From Streptosporangium lutulentum (lineage in GTDB: Bacteria; Actinomycetota; Actinomycetes; Streptosporangiales; Streptosporangiaceae), in assembly GCF_030811455.1 (NCBI RefSeq), contig NZ_JAUSQU010000001.1:2976001-3040000 (forward strand): a DNA stretch of 64,000 nucleotides, read 5' to 3'. Shown here piece by piece: positions 51,730 through 60,446 of this stretch. Under the pieces are notes generated by a model. The model made no database searches. It was not told the DNA's origin and saw only the letters and a program-made list of their open reading frames with translations. The first letter of the stretch is position 1, and each line of letters opens with the position of its first letter. The position numbers were made by a program, and so were the translations under genes.

Positions 51730-52701
51730 GGCGAGCGCGGCCTTCTTCCTCGCCCGCTCGTCCTCTCCCATCACCGGGCCGTAGCAGTCGAAGGCGTGCG
51801 AGCGCGGGATGCGCCCCTCGGCGGCGGCCAGCCACAGCATGCGCTGGACGTAGCCCTCCATCGGCGCGGTGAACGTCGCGGCGGCCAGCCGGTCGAGCAG
51901 CGCCGACGCCCGCTCGAACTCCCGCAGGTCGTTCCCGGCGAAGGCGCGCATCACGTCGCGGGTGACGCCCACCCGCGCGGCCGCGAGTCCGACCAGCGCC
52001 GCCTCGGCGCCCCACAGCAGCGACGGGCCGAACATCCGGTCCTCCCCGGTGATCGCCAGCCGTCCCGCCTCGCGGGTGATCCGGATCGCCTCCTGACATC
52101 CCATCGCGTCCGACAGCAGCGCCGTCTTCAGCCCCGCCACCCCGGGGTGGCGGACGATCTCCTCCAATACGGCGGGCGGGCAGGGCAGCGTGTAGAGGTC
52201 GAAGGCGATCATGGGCAGTCCGGCGCCCCGCCAGACGGCGTCGTGCAGGGCGACCCGGTCCTCGGCGGAGGGAAACACCAGCACCCCGACGGCCCCGAGC
52301 GCGGCGGCGACCCGCGCCTCCTCGACGACCCGCTCCGTCGAACCCGGGGACGCGCCCTGGGAGACTGCCGGATCGTCCGGTCGCGCCGTACTCACGGTGA
52401 CCGTGACCCCGCCCGGCCGCACTTCATCAGGGGCGCCGCCGACGCCGACCAGCACCGGCACGCCCAGGGAGACCGCGCGCTCGATCACGGCGAACCGTAC
52501 CGGCGGGGGCAGGAAGGGACCGCGGCCGGTGTGGGCGAGCACCGCGAGCCCGTCGGCGCCGTCGGCGATCAGGCCGCGGAAGTAGGCCGTCACGAGGTCG
52601 AGGTCCACCTCGCCCGAGGCCGTCATGGGGGTGGCCGCCGCGGCGAGCAGCATGCCGCGCAGTTGCTCCCGCAGCCGCGCGGCCTGTAATGACATATCCA
52701 T
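51721..52701 (-). CDS. DapA-superfamily (dihydrodipicolinate synthase/N-acetylneuraminate lyase) protein 1
   Basis: 326 residues. (beta/alpha)8 lyase with Schiff-base Lys192 (GVAGLKTALLSD) and Tyr170 (FDLY). The usual GxxGE loop reads AHTGRGPFL, so carboxylate recognition differs from DapA and NanA. An insertion of about 25 residues (PDEVRPGGVTVTVSTARPDDPAVSQGASPGS) after beta-4 is unusual. Expected chemistry: aldol cleavage or dehydration of a 2-oxo acid (KDG-aldolase-like). Last gene of the importer operon, 10 bp after the second permease. Confidence 0.85.
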   Translation of the reverse strand: MDMSLQAARLREQLRGMLLAAAATPMTASGEVDLDLVTAYFRGLIADGADGLAVLAHTGRGPFLPPPVRFAVIERAVSLGVPVLVGVGGAPDEVRPGGVTVTVSTARPDDPAVSQGASPGSTERVVEEARVAAALGAVGVLVFPSAEDRVALHDAVWRGAGLPMIAFDLYTLPCPPAVLEEIVRHPGVAGLKTALLSDAMGCQEAIRITREAGRLAITGEDRMFGPSLLWGAEAALVGLAAARVGVTRDVMRAFAGNDLREFERASALLDRLAAATFTAPMEGYVQRMLWLAAAEGRIPRSHAFDCYGPVMGEDERARKKAALAGM

Positions 52702-52711
52702 CTAAAGCACT

Positions 52712-53575
52712 TTATTTGAGCCCCGTCATCGCGATGCTGTTGACCAGGTAGCGCTGCAGGAGCGCGAACACCAGCAGGCAGGGCAGCACCGACAGCGCGG
52801 CGGAGGCCATGAGCACGGCCAGCGGCGAACCCTCCGTACGCATCGACGCCAGCCCCACGGTGAGGGTGCGCATCTCGTCCGACTGCGCCATGACGAGCGG
52901 CCACAGGAAGTCGTTCCAGTGCCACAGGAACACGAACACCCCGAGCGTGGCCAGGATCGGCTTGGTCAGCGGGATCACGATCTGCCAGTAGATGCGCCAC
53001 TCGGAAGCCCCGTCGACCTTGGCCGCCTCGAACAGCTCGTCGGGCAGGTCGCGGATGAACTGCCGCATGAGGAAGACCGCCTGCGAGTTGGCCAGCGTCG
53101 GCACGATCAGACCCCAGAACGTGTCCACCCCGCCGAGCTCCGAGATCAGCACGAACATCGGGATCAGCGTTGCCTGGAACGGCACCATGAGCGTCGCGAG
53201 GAACGCCCACATCATGGTGTCGCGTCCGGGGAAGCGCTTCTTGGCGAAGGCATAGCCGGCCATCGACGCGGTCAGCAGGATGATCACCACGGACACGAGC
53301 GCGTAGATCACCGTGTTGACCGTCCAGCCGACGAACCCGGAGGACGACAGCAGGTTCACGATGGTGTCCAGGGACAGCGACCCCGGCCATCGGGCGGGCA
53401 GGGTGGGCTCGCCCGGCGGCGACAGCGCCACCACGAACATCACGAAGAACGGGCTGACCGTGATCACCGACACGAGCGCGAGCAGCATCCACAGCGGCCA
53501 GGGAAAGGACCTGCGCCGGGACTTGGCCGGAGGCTTCACGGCCGAGGTGGCGGGTCGGGTGGCGGTGAGCGTCAT
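52712..53575 (-). CDS. Sugar ABC transporter permease 2 (CUT1, MalG-like)
   Basis: 287 residues from ATG 53575, overlapping the permease 1 stop by 4 bp. Six transmembrane helices and the EAA loop ELFEAAKVDGASEWRIYWQIVIPLTKP. N-terminal cytoplasmic tail RPATSAVKPPAKSRRRSFPWPLW. Part of a CUT1 carbohydrate importer with 53572-54459 and 54495-55742. Confidence 0.93.
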   Translation of the reverse strand: MTLTATRPATSAVKPPAKSRRRSFPWPLWMLLALVSVITVSPFFVMFVVALSPPGEPTLPARWPGSLSLDTIVNLLSSSGFVGWTVNTVIYALVSVVIILLTASMAGYAFAKKRFPGRDTMMWAFLATLMVPFQATLIPMFVLISELGGVDTFWGLIVPTLANSQAVFLMRQFIRDLPDELFEAAKVDGASEWRIYWQIVIPLTKPILATLGVFVFLWHWNDFLWPLVMAQSDEMRTLTVGLASMRTEGSPLAVLMASAALSVLPCLLVFALLQRYLVNSIAMTGLK

Positions 53576-54459
53576 GCGTTTCCCCGATCGAGCAGGCGGC
53601 GCTGGGCCAGCGACACGACGAGCACCAGCGCGAAGAGCACGATGCCGATCGTGGCCGCGTAGCCGAGGTTGGAGAATCTGAAACCCTGGTCGTACAGGCC
53701 GTAGATGAGCGTGTAACTCGCCCTGGCCGGCCCTCCACCGGTCATCACGTAGATGGTGTCGAACGTCTGGAAGGCTCCGATGGTCTCGATGATGACGACG
53801 AAGAACAGGGCGGGCCTGAGCAGCGGCAGCGTGATCCGGCGGAACCGCTGCCACGGCCCGGCCCCGTCGACCGTCGCCGCCTCCAGGTAGGAGGTCGGGA
53901 TCGACTTGAGGCCCGCGAGCAGGATCAACATGGAGTAGCCGAAGCCCTTCCACACCGACACCACCGCCAGCGCGGGCAGGACGAGGGCGGTTTCCTCCAG
54001 GAAGCCGACGGGGCCGAGATCGAGCTTGTCCAGCAGCCCGTTGATCATTCCGTCGAACTCGTAGATCCACCGCCAGATCACGCCGGCCAGCACGAAACTG
54101 GTGACGTACGGCAGGAAGAGCATGCCCCGGAACAGCCCGCGCATGAAGACGACCGCGTTGAGCAGCAGCGCGGTGCCGAGCGCGATGAGAACGGTCAGGG
54201 GCACATAGATCGCGACATAGACCAGCGTGATCCGCAGACTGTCCCAGAACTTCGGATCGTCGAACAACCGGGCGTAGTTGTCGACGCCGATGAAGTTCCA
54301 CTCACCGCCGAGGTTCAGATCGGTCAGGCTCATGCCCCCTGCGCCCAGGATGGGTACGAACCTGAAGATCAGGAAGAGCACCAGCATGGGGAGGACGAAC
54401 AGCAGGCCCATCATGGGGTCCCGCATGCGCTGTCGCACAGGTTCACGCCTTTCGCACAT
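53572..54459 (-). CDS. Sugar ABC transporter permease 1 (CUT1, MalF-like)
   Basis: 295 residues from ATG 54459 (AGGGGG upstream). Six transmembrane helices, FIGVDNYARLFDDPKFWDSLRITL periplasmic-side motif and EAA loop SYLEAATVDGAGPWQRFRRITLPLLRP. Forms the channel with permease 2. 35 bp downstream of the binding-protein gene. Confidence 0.93.
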   Translation of the reverse strand: MCERREPVRQRMRDPMMGLLFVLPMLVLFLIFRFVPILGAGGMSLTDLNLGGEWNFIGVDNYARLFDDPKFWDSLRITLVYVAIYVPLTVLIALGTALLLNAVVFMRGLFRGMLFLPYVTSFVLAGVIWRWIYEFDGMINGLLDKLDLGPVGFLEETALVLPALAVVSVWKGFGYSMLILLAGLKSIPTSYLEAATVDGAGPWQRFRRITLPLLRPALFFVVIIETIGAFQTFDTIYVMTGGGPARASYTLIYGLYDQGFRFSNLGYAATIGIVLFALVLVVSLAQRRLLDRGNA

Positions 54460-54494
54460 AACGGCCCCCTGCCGGGACAAGGGGGCGAATCGCT

Positions 54495-55742
54495 TCAGCC
54501 GCCGTTGGCCAGCAGCGTATTGGCCTCCTGGGCCGCGTCGTCGAGGGCCGTCTTGGCGTCCTTCTTGCCGAGCAGGGCAGCCTGGATCTCCGGCACGATC
54601 AGCGCCATCACCTGACGGGCCATCGGGTGGGTGTCACCCGGGAAGGCGTACTCCAGCGACTTGGCGAACTCCTGGACGACCGGGGAGGCACCGGGCACGG
54701 TCACGTCGGTGCGCGCCGGGAAGAAGCCCGACTCCTTGGCCAGCTCCGCCGAGACCTCCGGCGAGGACAGGAAGGCGGCGAACTTCTTGGCGGCCTCGGC
54801 GTTCGGCGAGTGCTTGGCCAGCACGAGCCCGCCGGGGATGCCGAACGCGACCTTCTTCTTGCTCTCCAGCGGCAGCCCGACGCCGACGTTGTCATCGCCG
54901 ATGGCCGCGCCGAACTGGGTGGCCTGCAGCGCGGTGGCCGCGTGGTAGACGGCCGTCTTGCCCGCGGCCAGCGGGCCGCCCTCGATGTCGTTCTTCTTGG
55001 TCGCCGCGTTCTCCGGCAGGCCGCCCAGCTTCTGCAGGTCGAGCAGGAACTGCAGGGCCTCGACGCCCTCGGGTCCGTTGAAGGCGACGGTCTTGCCGTC
55101 GGCGGCGAACACGCTGCCGCCGTTGCCCCACAGCAGCGGGTAGAAGCTCTGGTTCAGGCCGACCTCGGGGGCACCCGGGTAGTCGAGGATCGCGACCTTC
55201 TGGGCGGCGAGCTTGGGCGCGGCGGCCTTGAACGCCTCCCAGGTCTGGGGGAAATCGGTCACGCCCGCGTCGGCGAACACCTTCTTGTTGTAGATCGGCG
55301 CGGTGACGGTCTGGTAGATCGGCACGCCGTAGAGCTTGCCGTCCATGGTCAGCGCGGTGAGGGCGTTGGGCAGGAAGGAGGCCTTGGCGGGGGCCACCAC
55401 GTCGTCCACCGGGGCGAGCGCGCCCTGCTGGGCGTACTGGGGGATCTGGTCGGGGCCGAGCACGACCAGATCGAAGCCCTTCTTCGAGGCGAGTGCCGTG
55501 GTGACCTTCTCCTGGCGTCCGTCCCAGGGCTGCTGGTCGATCTTGAGGTCGATCGTGGCGTTCTTGGCCTCGAAGTCCTTCTCGACCTTGGTCCAGAACG
55601 CCTGACTCTTGGCCTGGTCCCCGATCACGGGATACATCCACAGCGTCACCGTGCTCTTGTCCGACCCTGAGCCGGAGCCGCCGCATCCGGCGAGTGTGAC
55701 TCCCAGGGCGGCCGCGAGGCCGGTGAGTGCGACTTTCCTCAT
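54495..55742 (-). CDS. ABC transporter sugar-binding lipoprotein
   Basis: 415 residues. Lipoprotein signal with lipobox LAGC (Cys20), then the Gly/Ser linker GGSGSGSDKS and a CUT1-type (SBP_bac_1) fold: VTLWMYPVIGDQAKSQAFWTKVEKDFE, DLVVLGPDQIPQYAQQGALAPVDD, YGVPIYQTVTAPIYNKKVF, LLWGNGGSVFAADGKTVAFN. First gene of the importer operon (55742 to 51721); operator site 5 lies 42-59 bp before its start. No ATPase gene in the window, so a shared MsiK/MsmX-type ATPase is expected. Confidence 0.92.
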   Translation of the reverse strand: MRKVALTGLAAALGVTLAGCGGSGSGSDKSTVTLWMYPVIGDQAKSQAFWTKVEKDFEAKNATIDLKIDQQPWDGRQEKVTTALASKKGFDLVVLGPDQIPQYAQQGALAPVDDVVAPAKASFLPNALTALTMDGKLYGVPIYQTVTAPIYNKKVFADAGVTDFPQTWEAFKAAAPKLAAQKVAILDYPGAPEVGLNQSFYPLLWGNGGSVFAADGKTVAFNGPEGVEALQFLLDLQKLGGLPENAATKKNDIEGGPLAAGKTAVYHAATALQATQFGAAIGDDNVGVGLPLESKKKVAFGIPGGLVLAKHSPNAEAAKKFAAFLSSPEVSAELAKESGFFPARTDVTVPGASPVVQEFAKSLEYAFPGDTHPMARQVMALIVPEIQAALLGKKDAKTALDDAAQEANTLLANGG

Positions 55743-55783
55743 CGGAGCCTTCCTCTCATTGGTGATACCGGCTTCATCGTCAA

Positions 55784-55801
55784 TACCGGTCCAGACCGAA
55801 A
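55784..55801. promoter_or_regulatory. Operator site 5 (TACCGGTCCAGACCGAAA)
   Basis: 18-bp palindrome with core CGGTC-CA-GACCG between the importer operon (start 55742, minus) and the stop of the aminotransferase at 55816. A second ATACCGG half-site lies 18 bp nearer the start codon. Confidence 0.8.
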
Positions 55802-55815
55802 TTTAGCGACCACCG

Positions 55816-56985
55816 TCAGAAGGGGTCAATGCCCGATATCCGAACGTAACGCCGAAACCCCTCGGCGATCGCCGTGACGTGGTCGGCGGTGTAGTTCTCG
55901 TTCAGGTCCACGATCAGCAGCGTCTCACCGACCAGGCGGTCCGCCTCGGGGCAGGCGGTGGGCGGCGCCGTCAGGGGGAAACGGGACGTGCCGTACATCG
56001 GCCCGTCCCACAGCGGTGCCCGGTTGAGCGGCTCGGCCAGATACCCGGCCCGGGCCGGAATCCCGTCGGCGGCCAACCTGGCGGCGAGCTCGCGCGCTCC
56101 CCCGCCCGGCAGCACGACCGGGAAGTACCACCACGCGTGCCCGCGGGGGTCGGGCAGCGCGAGGCCGGGCAGCCCCGCCAACTCCCGCAGCAACCGTAGA
56201 GCCCAGCGCCGCCGGGCGCCCACCACCCCGGGCAGCTTGACCAACTGCGCCCGGGCCACGGCGGCCTGCAGTTCGGTCATCCGGTAGTTGAGCCCGAAGC
56301 TCTGGTGGTGCCGCCCGCCGGCCCGGTCCCAGCCCTTGTCGGAGAACAGGCGCATCGCCATGGCCAGCGCGTCGTCATCGGTGATCACAAGGCCGCCGTC
56401 GCCGCACGTGATGTGCTTCCACTGCTGCAGGCTGAAGCAGCCGACCTCGCCGACACCGCCTACCGGCCGTCCGTCGGGCAACTCGCCCAGCCAAGCCTGC
56501 GCGCAGTCCTCGATCAGCATGAGCCCGTGCTCGTCGGCGATCACCCGCAACTCGTCCAGAGCCGCGGTGGCGCCGAAGAGATGCACCGCCATGATCGCCC
56601 TGGTACGCGGAGTGATCGCGGCCCGAACGGCGCCCGGATCGAGATTCCCCGAGAGTGGATCGACGTCGGCGAAGACAGGGACCGCGTTCTGCGCCAAGAT
56701 AGGGGCCACGGTTCCGAAGTCGGTCATGGGCGTCGTGATGATCTCATCGCCCGGATCGGGGGCGGCCGCCACGACCGCGAGGTGCAGAGCCGCGGTGCCC
56801 GAGCTGCACGCGACAGCGTGCCGGGCGCCGCACAACTCGGCCATCTCGCGTTCGAGCGCCTTGGCTTCGGTGCCCCACACGGAGTTGAGCATCCCCGAGC
56901 GGATCACCCGCTCGACGGCGGCCACCTCCTCGTCGCCGAGTGTCCTGCCGTCCGCTTCCGCGGCGCTGGGGAACTTCGGAGTCAC
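55816..56985 (-). CDS. DegT/DnrJ/EryC1/StrS-family PLP aminotransferase 2
   Basis: 389 residues. PLP Lys190 (LQQWKHITCGDGG), Asp160 (LIEDCAQAWLG), SSGTAALHL phosphate-binding turn. The GSVWG-type N-terminus (RSGMLNSVWGTEAKALERE) and QQWKH differ from aminotransferase 1 (FQSSKAM), so the two are not recent duplicates and probably use different substrates. Divergent from the regulator gene; operator site 6 lies between. Confidence 0.88.
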   Translation of the reverse strand: MTPKFPSAAEADGRTLGDEEVAAVERVIRSGMLNSVWGTEAKALEREMAELCGARHAVACSSGTAALHLAVVAAAPDPGDEIITTPMTDFGTVAPILAQNAVPVFADVDPLSGNLDPGAVRAAITPRTRAIMAVHLFGATAALDELRVIADEHGLMLIEDCAQAWLGELPDGRPVGGVGEVGCFSLQQWKHITCGDGGLVITDDDALAMAMRLFSDKGWDRAGGRHHQSFGLNYRMTELQAAVARAQLVKLPGVVGARRRWALRLLRELAGLPGLALPDPRGHAWWYFPVVLPGGGARELAARLAADGIPARAGYLAEPLNRAPLWDGPMYGTSRFPLTAPPTACPEADRLVGETLLIVDLNENYTADHVTAIAEGFRRYVRISGIDPF

Positions 56986-57011
56986 GCAACACCTCGCACG
57001 AGATAAAGTAA

Positions 57012-57029
57012 TAGCGGTCTTGACCGTAA
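57012..57029. promoter_or_regulatory. Operator site 6 (TAGCGGTCTTGACCGTAA)
   Basis: 18-bp palindrome with core GCGGTC-TT-GACCGT in the 62-bp space between aminotransferase 2 (start 56985) and the regulator (start 57048). Implies autoregulation and regulation of the aminotransferase. Confidence 0.85.
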
Positions 57030-57047
57030 TTTAGCCAGGAGGCTTCA

Positions 57048-58253
57048 GTGGGGATCCTCATCGGGGTGGTCGGCCCCCACGACCTGGTCGACGACGTGGC
57101 GGCCGTCTGCGAGGAACAACCGGGTGTGAGCACCCTGCGGCTCGACTACGACCACGAGTCCCAGGCGCCCACGATCGTCGAGGCGCACGCGAACGCGGTG
57201 GAGGGCTGGCTGTTCACCGGCATCGTGCCGCACATGCTCGCGCACGAGGCCGACGTCCTCACCCGTCCCGCCACGTTCGTTGACTACTCGGGCGCGACCC
57301 TGCTCAGCGCCCTCGTACGGCTCCAGCACCAGGGCCACGACGTCACCCGCCTGTCCATCGACACCCTGTCGAGCGCCGAGGTGACCGCCACGTTCGCCGA
57401 GGCCGGCCTGCCCACCGACGAGCTGCGGGTGCTCCCCTGGCGCAGCGGCACGACCTCGCAGTCGGCCATCGCCTTCCACCGTCGCGGCGGCGAGCACGTC
57501 GTGATCACCTGCCTCAGCTCGGTGCACGAGGCGTTGCGCGGCAAGCTCCCCGTGCTGCGCCTGGCACCGTCGGTGCACTCGGTCCGCGTCGCCCTGCGCC
57601 AGCTCCTGATGTCCGCGGAGGGCCAGGCGCATGAGGACGCGCAGATCGCGCTGGGACTGATCGAGCTCGACGGCGAGGAAGGCCTGCTGCGCGAGGCGAC
57701 CGCGCTGGGCGGCACGCTCGCGGCCTTCCGCGGCGGCATCCATCTGCTGGTCACCACCCGCGGCCCGTTGCACGACGCGACGGGCGGCTTCTCCAGCCTG
57801 CCGATGCTGTCGCGGCTGGCCGCCTACAGCCGGGTCGTGCGGGCCGGGTTCGGTCTGGGCCGCAGCGCCGCCGAGGCCGAGAGCCTGGCCCGCAGGGCGC
57901 TGGCCAGGGCACGGCGCATCGGCGACGTGGCCGCGGTGCTGTCGCTGCGGGCCGACACCGACGTCGTGCTGGAGTCGGTCGCCCCGCCCCCGGCCAGCGA
58001 GACGAACCTGCCGCTCCTGGCCCACCGGGTGGGCCTGTCGGTGGCGACGCTGGAGAAACTGCTGGAGGCTCGGGCGACAGTGGGCGATCAGCCGCTGACC
58101 ACCCGCGAGATCGCCGAGCGGCTCGCGGTGCAGCAGCGCACGGCCCGCCGGATGCTGCACCGCCTGGAGCTGGCCGGGCTGGCCGAACGCACCGGCAACC
58201 TCTCCAGCGGCTCCAGTGGCCGCCCGCTGACGCTCTACCGCCTGACCCTTTAG
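57048..58253 (+). CDS. Winged-helix regulator with sensor and GGDEF-like regions; candidate regulator of the locus
   Basis: 401 residues from GTG 57048, AGGAGG five bases upstream. N-terminal part (1-150) starts ILIGVVGPHDLVDDVAAVCEEQ and resembles PrpR-N/periplasmic-binding-like sensory domains. The middle part (about 190-310) has GGTLAAFRGGIHLLVTTRGPLH and RVVRAGFGLGRSAAEAESLARRALARARR, the pattern of degenerate GGDEF/cyclase-like domains in CdaR-type regulators. The C-terminus is a winged helix: LTTREIAERLAVQQRTARRMLHRLELAGLAERTGN. The only DNA-binding protein in the block and itself behind operator site 6, so the natural candidate for binding the nine palindromes (inference). Stop overlaps the DapA-like gene 2 end by 4 bp. 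Confidence 0.7.
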   Translation: MGILIGVVGPHDLVDDVAAVCEEQPGVSTLRLDYDHESQAPTIVEAHANAVEGWLFTGIVPHMLAHEADVLTRPATFVDYSGATLLSALVRLQHQGHDVTRLSIDTLSSAEVTATFAEAGLPTDELRVLPWRSGTTSQSAIAFHRRGGEHVVITCLSSVHEALRGKLPVLRLAPSVHSVRVALRQLLMSAEGQAHEDAQIALGLIELDGEEGLLREATALGGTLAAFRGGIHLLVTTRGPLHDATGGFSSLPMLSRLAAYSRVVRAGFGLGRSAAEAESLARRALARARRIGDVAAVLSLRADTDVVLESVAPPPASETNLPLLAHRVGLSVATLEKLLEARATVGDQPLTTREIAERLAVQQRTARRMLHRLELAGLAERTGNLSSGSSGRPLTLYRLTL

Positions 58254-59305
58254 CGCAACCACCGGTCCAGTCCCTCGGCGACGAACTCGTCGTCGCGTAG
58301 CCACGGATAGGCCGCCCAGATCCGGTCGATCTCGGCGAGCTGCCCGGGGGAGAGCTCCTCCTCCGGGTCCAGGCACCAGCGCCCGGCCAGCAGACCCTGG
58401 CGCCGCAACACCTCGTGGATACCGGGGATGCAGCCGTGGAAGCCGTGCTCGGCGTCGAAGATGGCGGCGTTGGCGTCGGTCAGGTGCCCGTCGAGGGTGA
58501 GCAGCCTGCGCACGGCGGCGTCGTCGCCGCCACGGGCGCGCCGCGCCTCGTCGAGCAACTCGACCGCCCGCCTCACCCACACCGCCCACTGGCCGAGGAG
58601 ACCGCCGACGAACTCGACGTCGACCTCGTCACCGTCCACGACGACTCGGTGCGAAGTGATCAGGTCCGACAGGATGTGGTCGTCGTTGCCGGTGTAGAGC
58701 GCCACCTCGCGGGTGCGCCCGGCCCTGACCACACCGTGGAGCACGTCCAGCGTCCGGTAACGGTTGAACGGGGCGACCTTGATGCCGACGACCGCGTCGA
58801 TCGAGGCCAGGCGCGTCCAGTAGTCGCGGGTCAGCGCCCGGCCGCCGACGGCGGGCTGCAGGTAGAAGCCGATCACCGGCAGCACCTCCCCCACCGCGCG
58901 GGTCCGCTCGATGAGCTGGTCCTCGTCCAGCTCGCGGTGCGGGCTCAGCAGCACCATGTGGTAGCCGAGCGAGGCCGCCAGTTCCGCCTCCGCCACCGCC
59001 TGCGCGGTGCTGCCGGTCGCGCCCGCCACCAGCACCACCTCGCGCTCGTAGCCTCGGACGGTCTCGGCGGCCAACTCCAACACGGGCGGCAGCAGGCCGG
59101 TGCCGTGGATCGCGAACTGGGTCGTGTGTACCCCGACGGCCAGGCCGCCCGCCCCCGCCTCGACGTAGTAGCGAGTCAGCGCCCGCTGCCGCCGCTCGTC
59201 GAGCCGCCGGTCCTCGGTCAGCGCCAGAGGGTGCGCCGGGATGACCATGCCCTTGCGGAACAGGTCGTGGACGGAGCCCTGTCTCTCAGGTGCCGTGCTG
59301 AGCAC
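58250..59305 (-). CDS. DapA-superfamily protein 2
   Basis: 351 residues from GTG 59305 (AAAGGGGAACG upstream). Schiff-base Lys176 (DAVVGIKVAPFN), Tyr148 (VIGFYLQP). Strand 2/loop reads LAVGVHTTQFAIHGTGLL instead of GTTGE, so the substrate differs from dihydrodipicolinate. Longer C-terminal helical tail than DapA, ending SPGQLAEIDRIWAAYPWLRDDEF. Not a close match to DapA-like protein 1. Second gene of the operon with the extended SDR (33 bp spacing). Confidence 0.85.
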   Translation of the reverse strand: MLSTAPERQGSVHDLFRKGMVIPAHPLALTEDRRLDERRQRALTRYYVEAGAGGLAVGVHTTQFAIHGTGLLPPVLELAAETVRGYEREVVLVAGATGSTAQAVAEAELAASLGYHMVLLSPHRELDEDQLIERTRAVGEVLPVIGFYLQPAVGGRALTRDYWTRLASIDAVVGIKVAPFNRYRTLDVLHGVVRAGRTREVALYTGNDDHILSDLITSHRVVVDGDEVDVEFVGGLLGQWAVWVRRAVELLDEARRARGGDDAAVRRLLTLDGHLTDANAAIFDAEHGFHGCIPGIHEVLRRQGLLAGRWCLDPEEELSPGQLAEIDRIWAAYPWLRDDEFVAEGLDRWLR

Positions 59306-59337
59306 GTACGTTCCCCTTTCGCACTCGCCGATGCGGG

Positions 59338-60354
59338 TCAGAACGCGCCGTCACGGCGCTCGAATTTGGTGGGCTTGCCCAGCAGCGGCCCCCCGTCACT
59401 CACCCAGCGGGCGGTGTGCTCGACCAGTTCGGCGAGCGTGAGATCGGGGTAGCCGAAAAGACCGTGGCAGCGCGAGGCGTTGGACAGCAGCGCCGTGGGG
59501 GCCTCCTCGCCGACGAAGACCGGCTCCCTGTCCAGTAGGCGGCCGAGGTCGGTGGCGACCTGCCGTACCGAGACCAGCTCGGGTCCGGTCACGTTGAGCA
59601 CGTACGGCGGGACGGAGGCCAGCAGCAGCGAGCGGAGCGTCACCTCGTTGGCGTAGCCCTGCCAGACCACGTTCGCCTGGCCGGTGGTCACGTCGATGGC
59701 CTGTCCGGCGACGATCTTCTGCGCGAGGTCGACCAGCACGCCGTAGCGCATTTCGACGGCGTAGTTGAGCCGGATCAGTGCCGTCGGCGTGCCGCGCTCC
59801 TCGGCGAAATGAGTGAGCACACGCTCGCGGCCCAGGCAGCTCATGGCGTAGTCGCCGACCGGCCCGGTGGGCGAGTCCTCCGTGGGACCGCCGGAGGTGA
59901 CCGGGACGAGCGGGTAGACGTTGCCCGTCGACAGCGCGGCGATCCTGCTGCCCGCGAACCGGTCGGCCACGCGACCTGGCAGGTAGGCGTTGGTGAACCA
60001 GGTGGCGTGCTCGCGCCCCTGGGTGCCGAACTTGGCCCCGACGAGGAAGACCACGTTGGGCGCGTCGGGCAGCTCCCGCAGCGTGTTCTCGTCGGCAACG
60101 TCGGCCGCCACGACCGTGGCGCCCTCGTCGCTGAGCGCCTGTGCCAGGCCCGGCTCGGAGAAACGCGACACCGCGATGACACGCTTGCCGCCTCCGGCCG
60201 CCCTGACCCCGTTCAATGCCAGGCGGACGAGGCTGGGGCCCAGCTTGCCGCCGGCGCCGAGCACCATGATGTCGCCGTCGAGCTTGCCCAGATCCTCGAC
60301 CAGCCCGTCACGGGGGCGCGACAGGCGTTCTTCCAGCTCTGCGATGGTCCGCAC
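59338..60354 (-). CDS. NAD-dependent epimerase/dehydratase (extended SDR)
   Basis: 338 residues from GTG 60354, GAGGAG nine bases upstream. Rossmann motif LGAGGKLGPSL after an N-terminal extension of 28 residues (MRTIAELEERLSRPRDGLVEDLGKLDGD). YAMSCLGRE occupies the catalytic YxxxK position with Arg or Leu instead of the usual Lys (Y-A-M-S-C), and STGNVYP gives the Ser/Thr. So activity may be altered or Lys replaced. First gene of the operon 60354-58250 behind operator site 7. Confidence 0.8.
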   Translation of the reverse strand: MRTIAELEERLSRPRDGLVEDLGKLDGDIMVLGAGGKLGPSLVRLALNGVRAAGGGKRVIAVSRFSEPGLAQALSDEGATVVAADVADENTLRELPDAPNVVFLVGAKFGTQGREHATWFTNAYLPGRVADRFAGSRIAALSTGNVYPLVPVTSGGPTEDSPTGPVGDYAMSCLGRERVLTHFAEERGTPTALIRLNYAVEMRYGVLVDLAQKIVAGQAIDVTTGQANVVWQGYANEVTLRSLLLASVPPYVLNVTGPELVSVRQVATDLGRLLDREPVFVGEEAPTALLSNASRCHGLFGYPDLTLAELVEHTARWVSDGGPLLGKPTKFERRDGAF

Positions 60355-60374
60355 GCGGAACTCCTCACTCTCAT

Positions 60375-60392
60375 TTACGGTCCAGACCGTAA
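60375..60392. promoter_or_regulatory. Operator site 7 (TTACGGTCCAGACCGTAA)
   Basis: A perfect 8-bp-arm palindrome around CA, 21 bp before GTG 60354. One of the two perfect sites; with site 9 it defines the consensus TTACGGTC-NN-GACCGTAA. Confidence 0.9.
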
Positions 60393-60446
60393 CTGGATGC
60401 GAGTTCGGCTGTCAACGCCCGCCCGGCGTGCCGGGCGGACGGGATC

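Noticed and set aside
51796-52689. Plus-strand 297-codon frame opposite DapA-like gene 1
   Set aside because: Antisense shadow; the minus frame has the Schiff-base Lys and barrel pattern.
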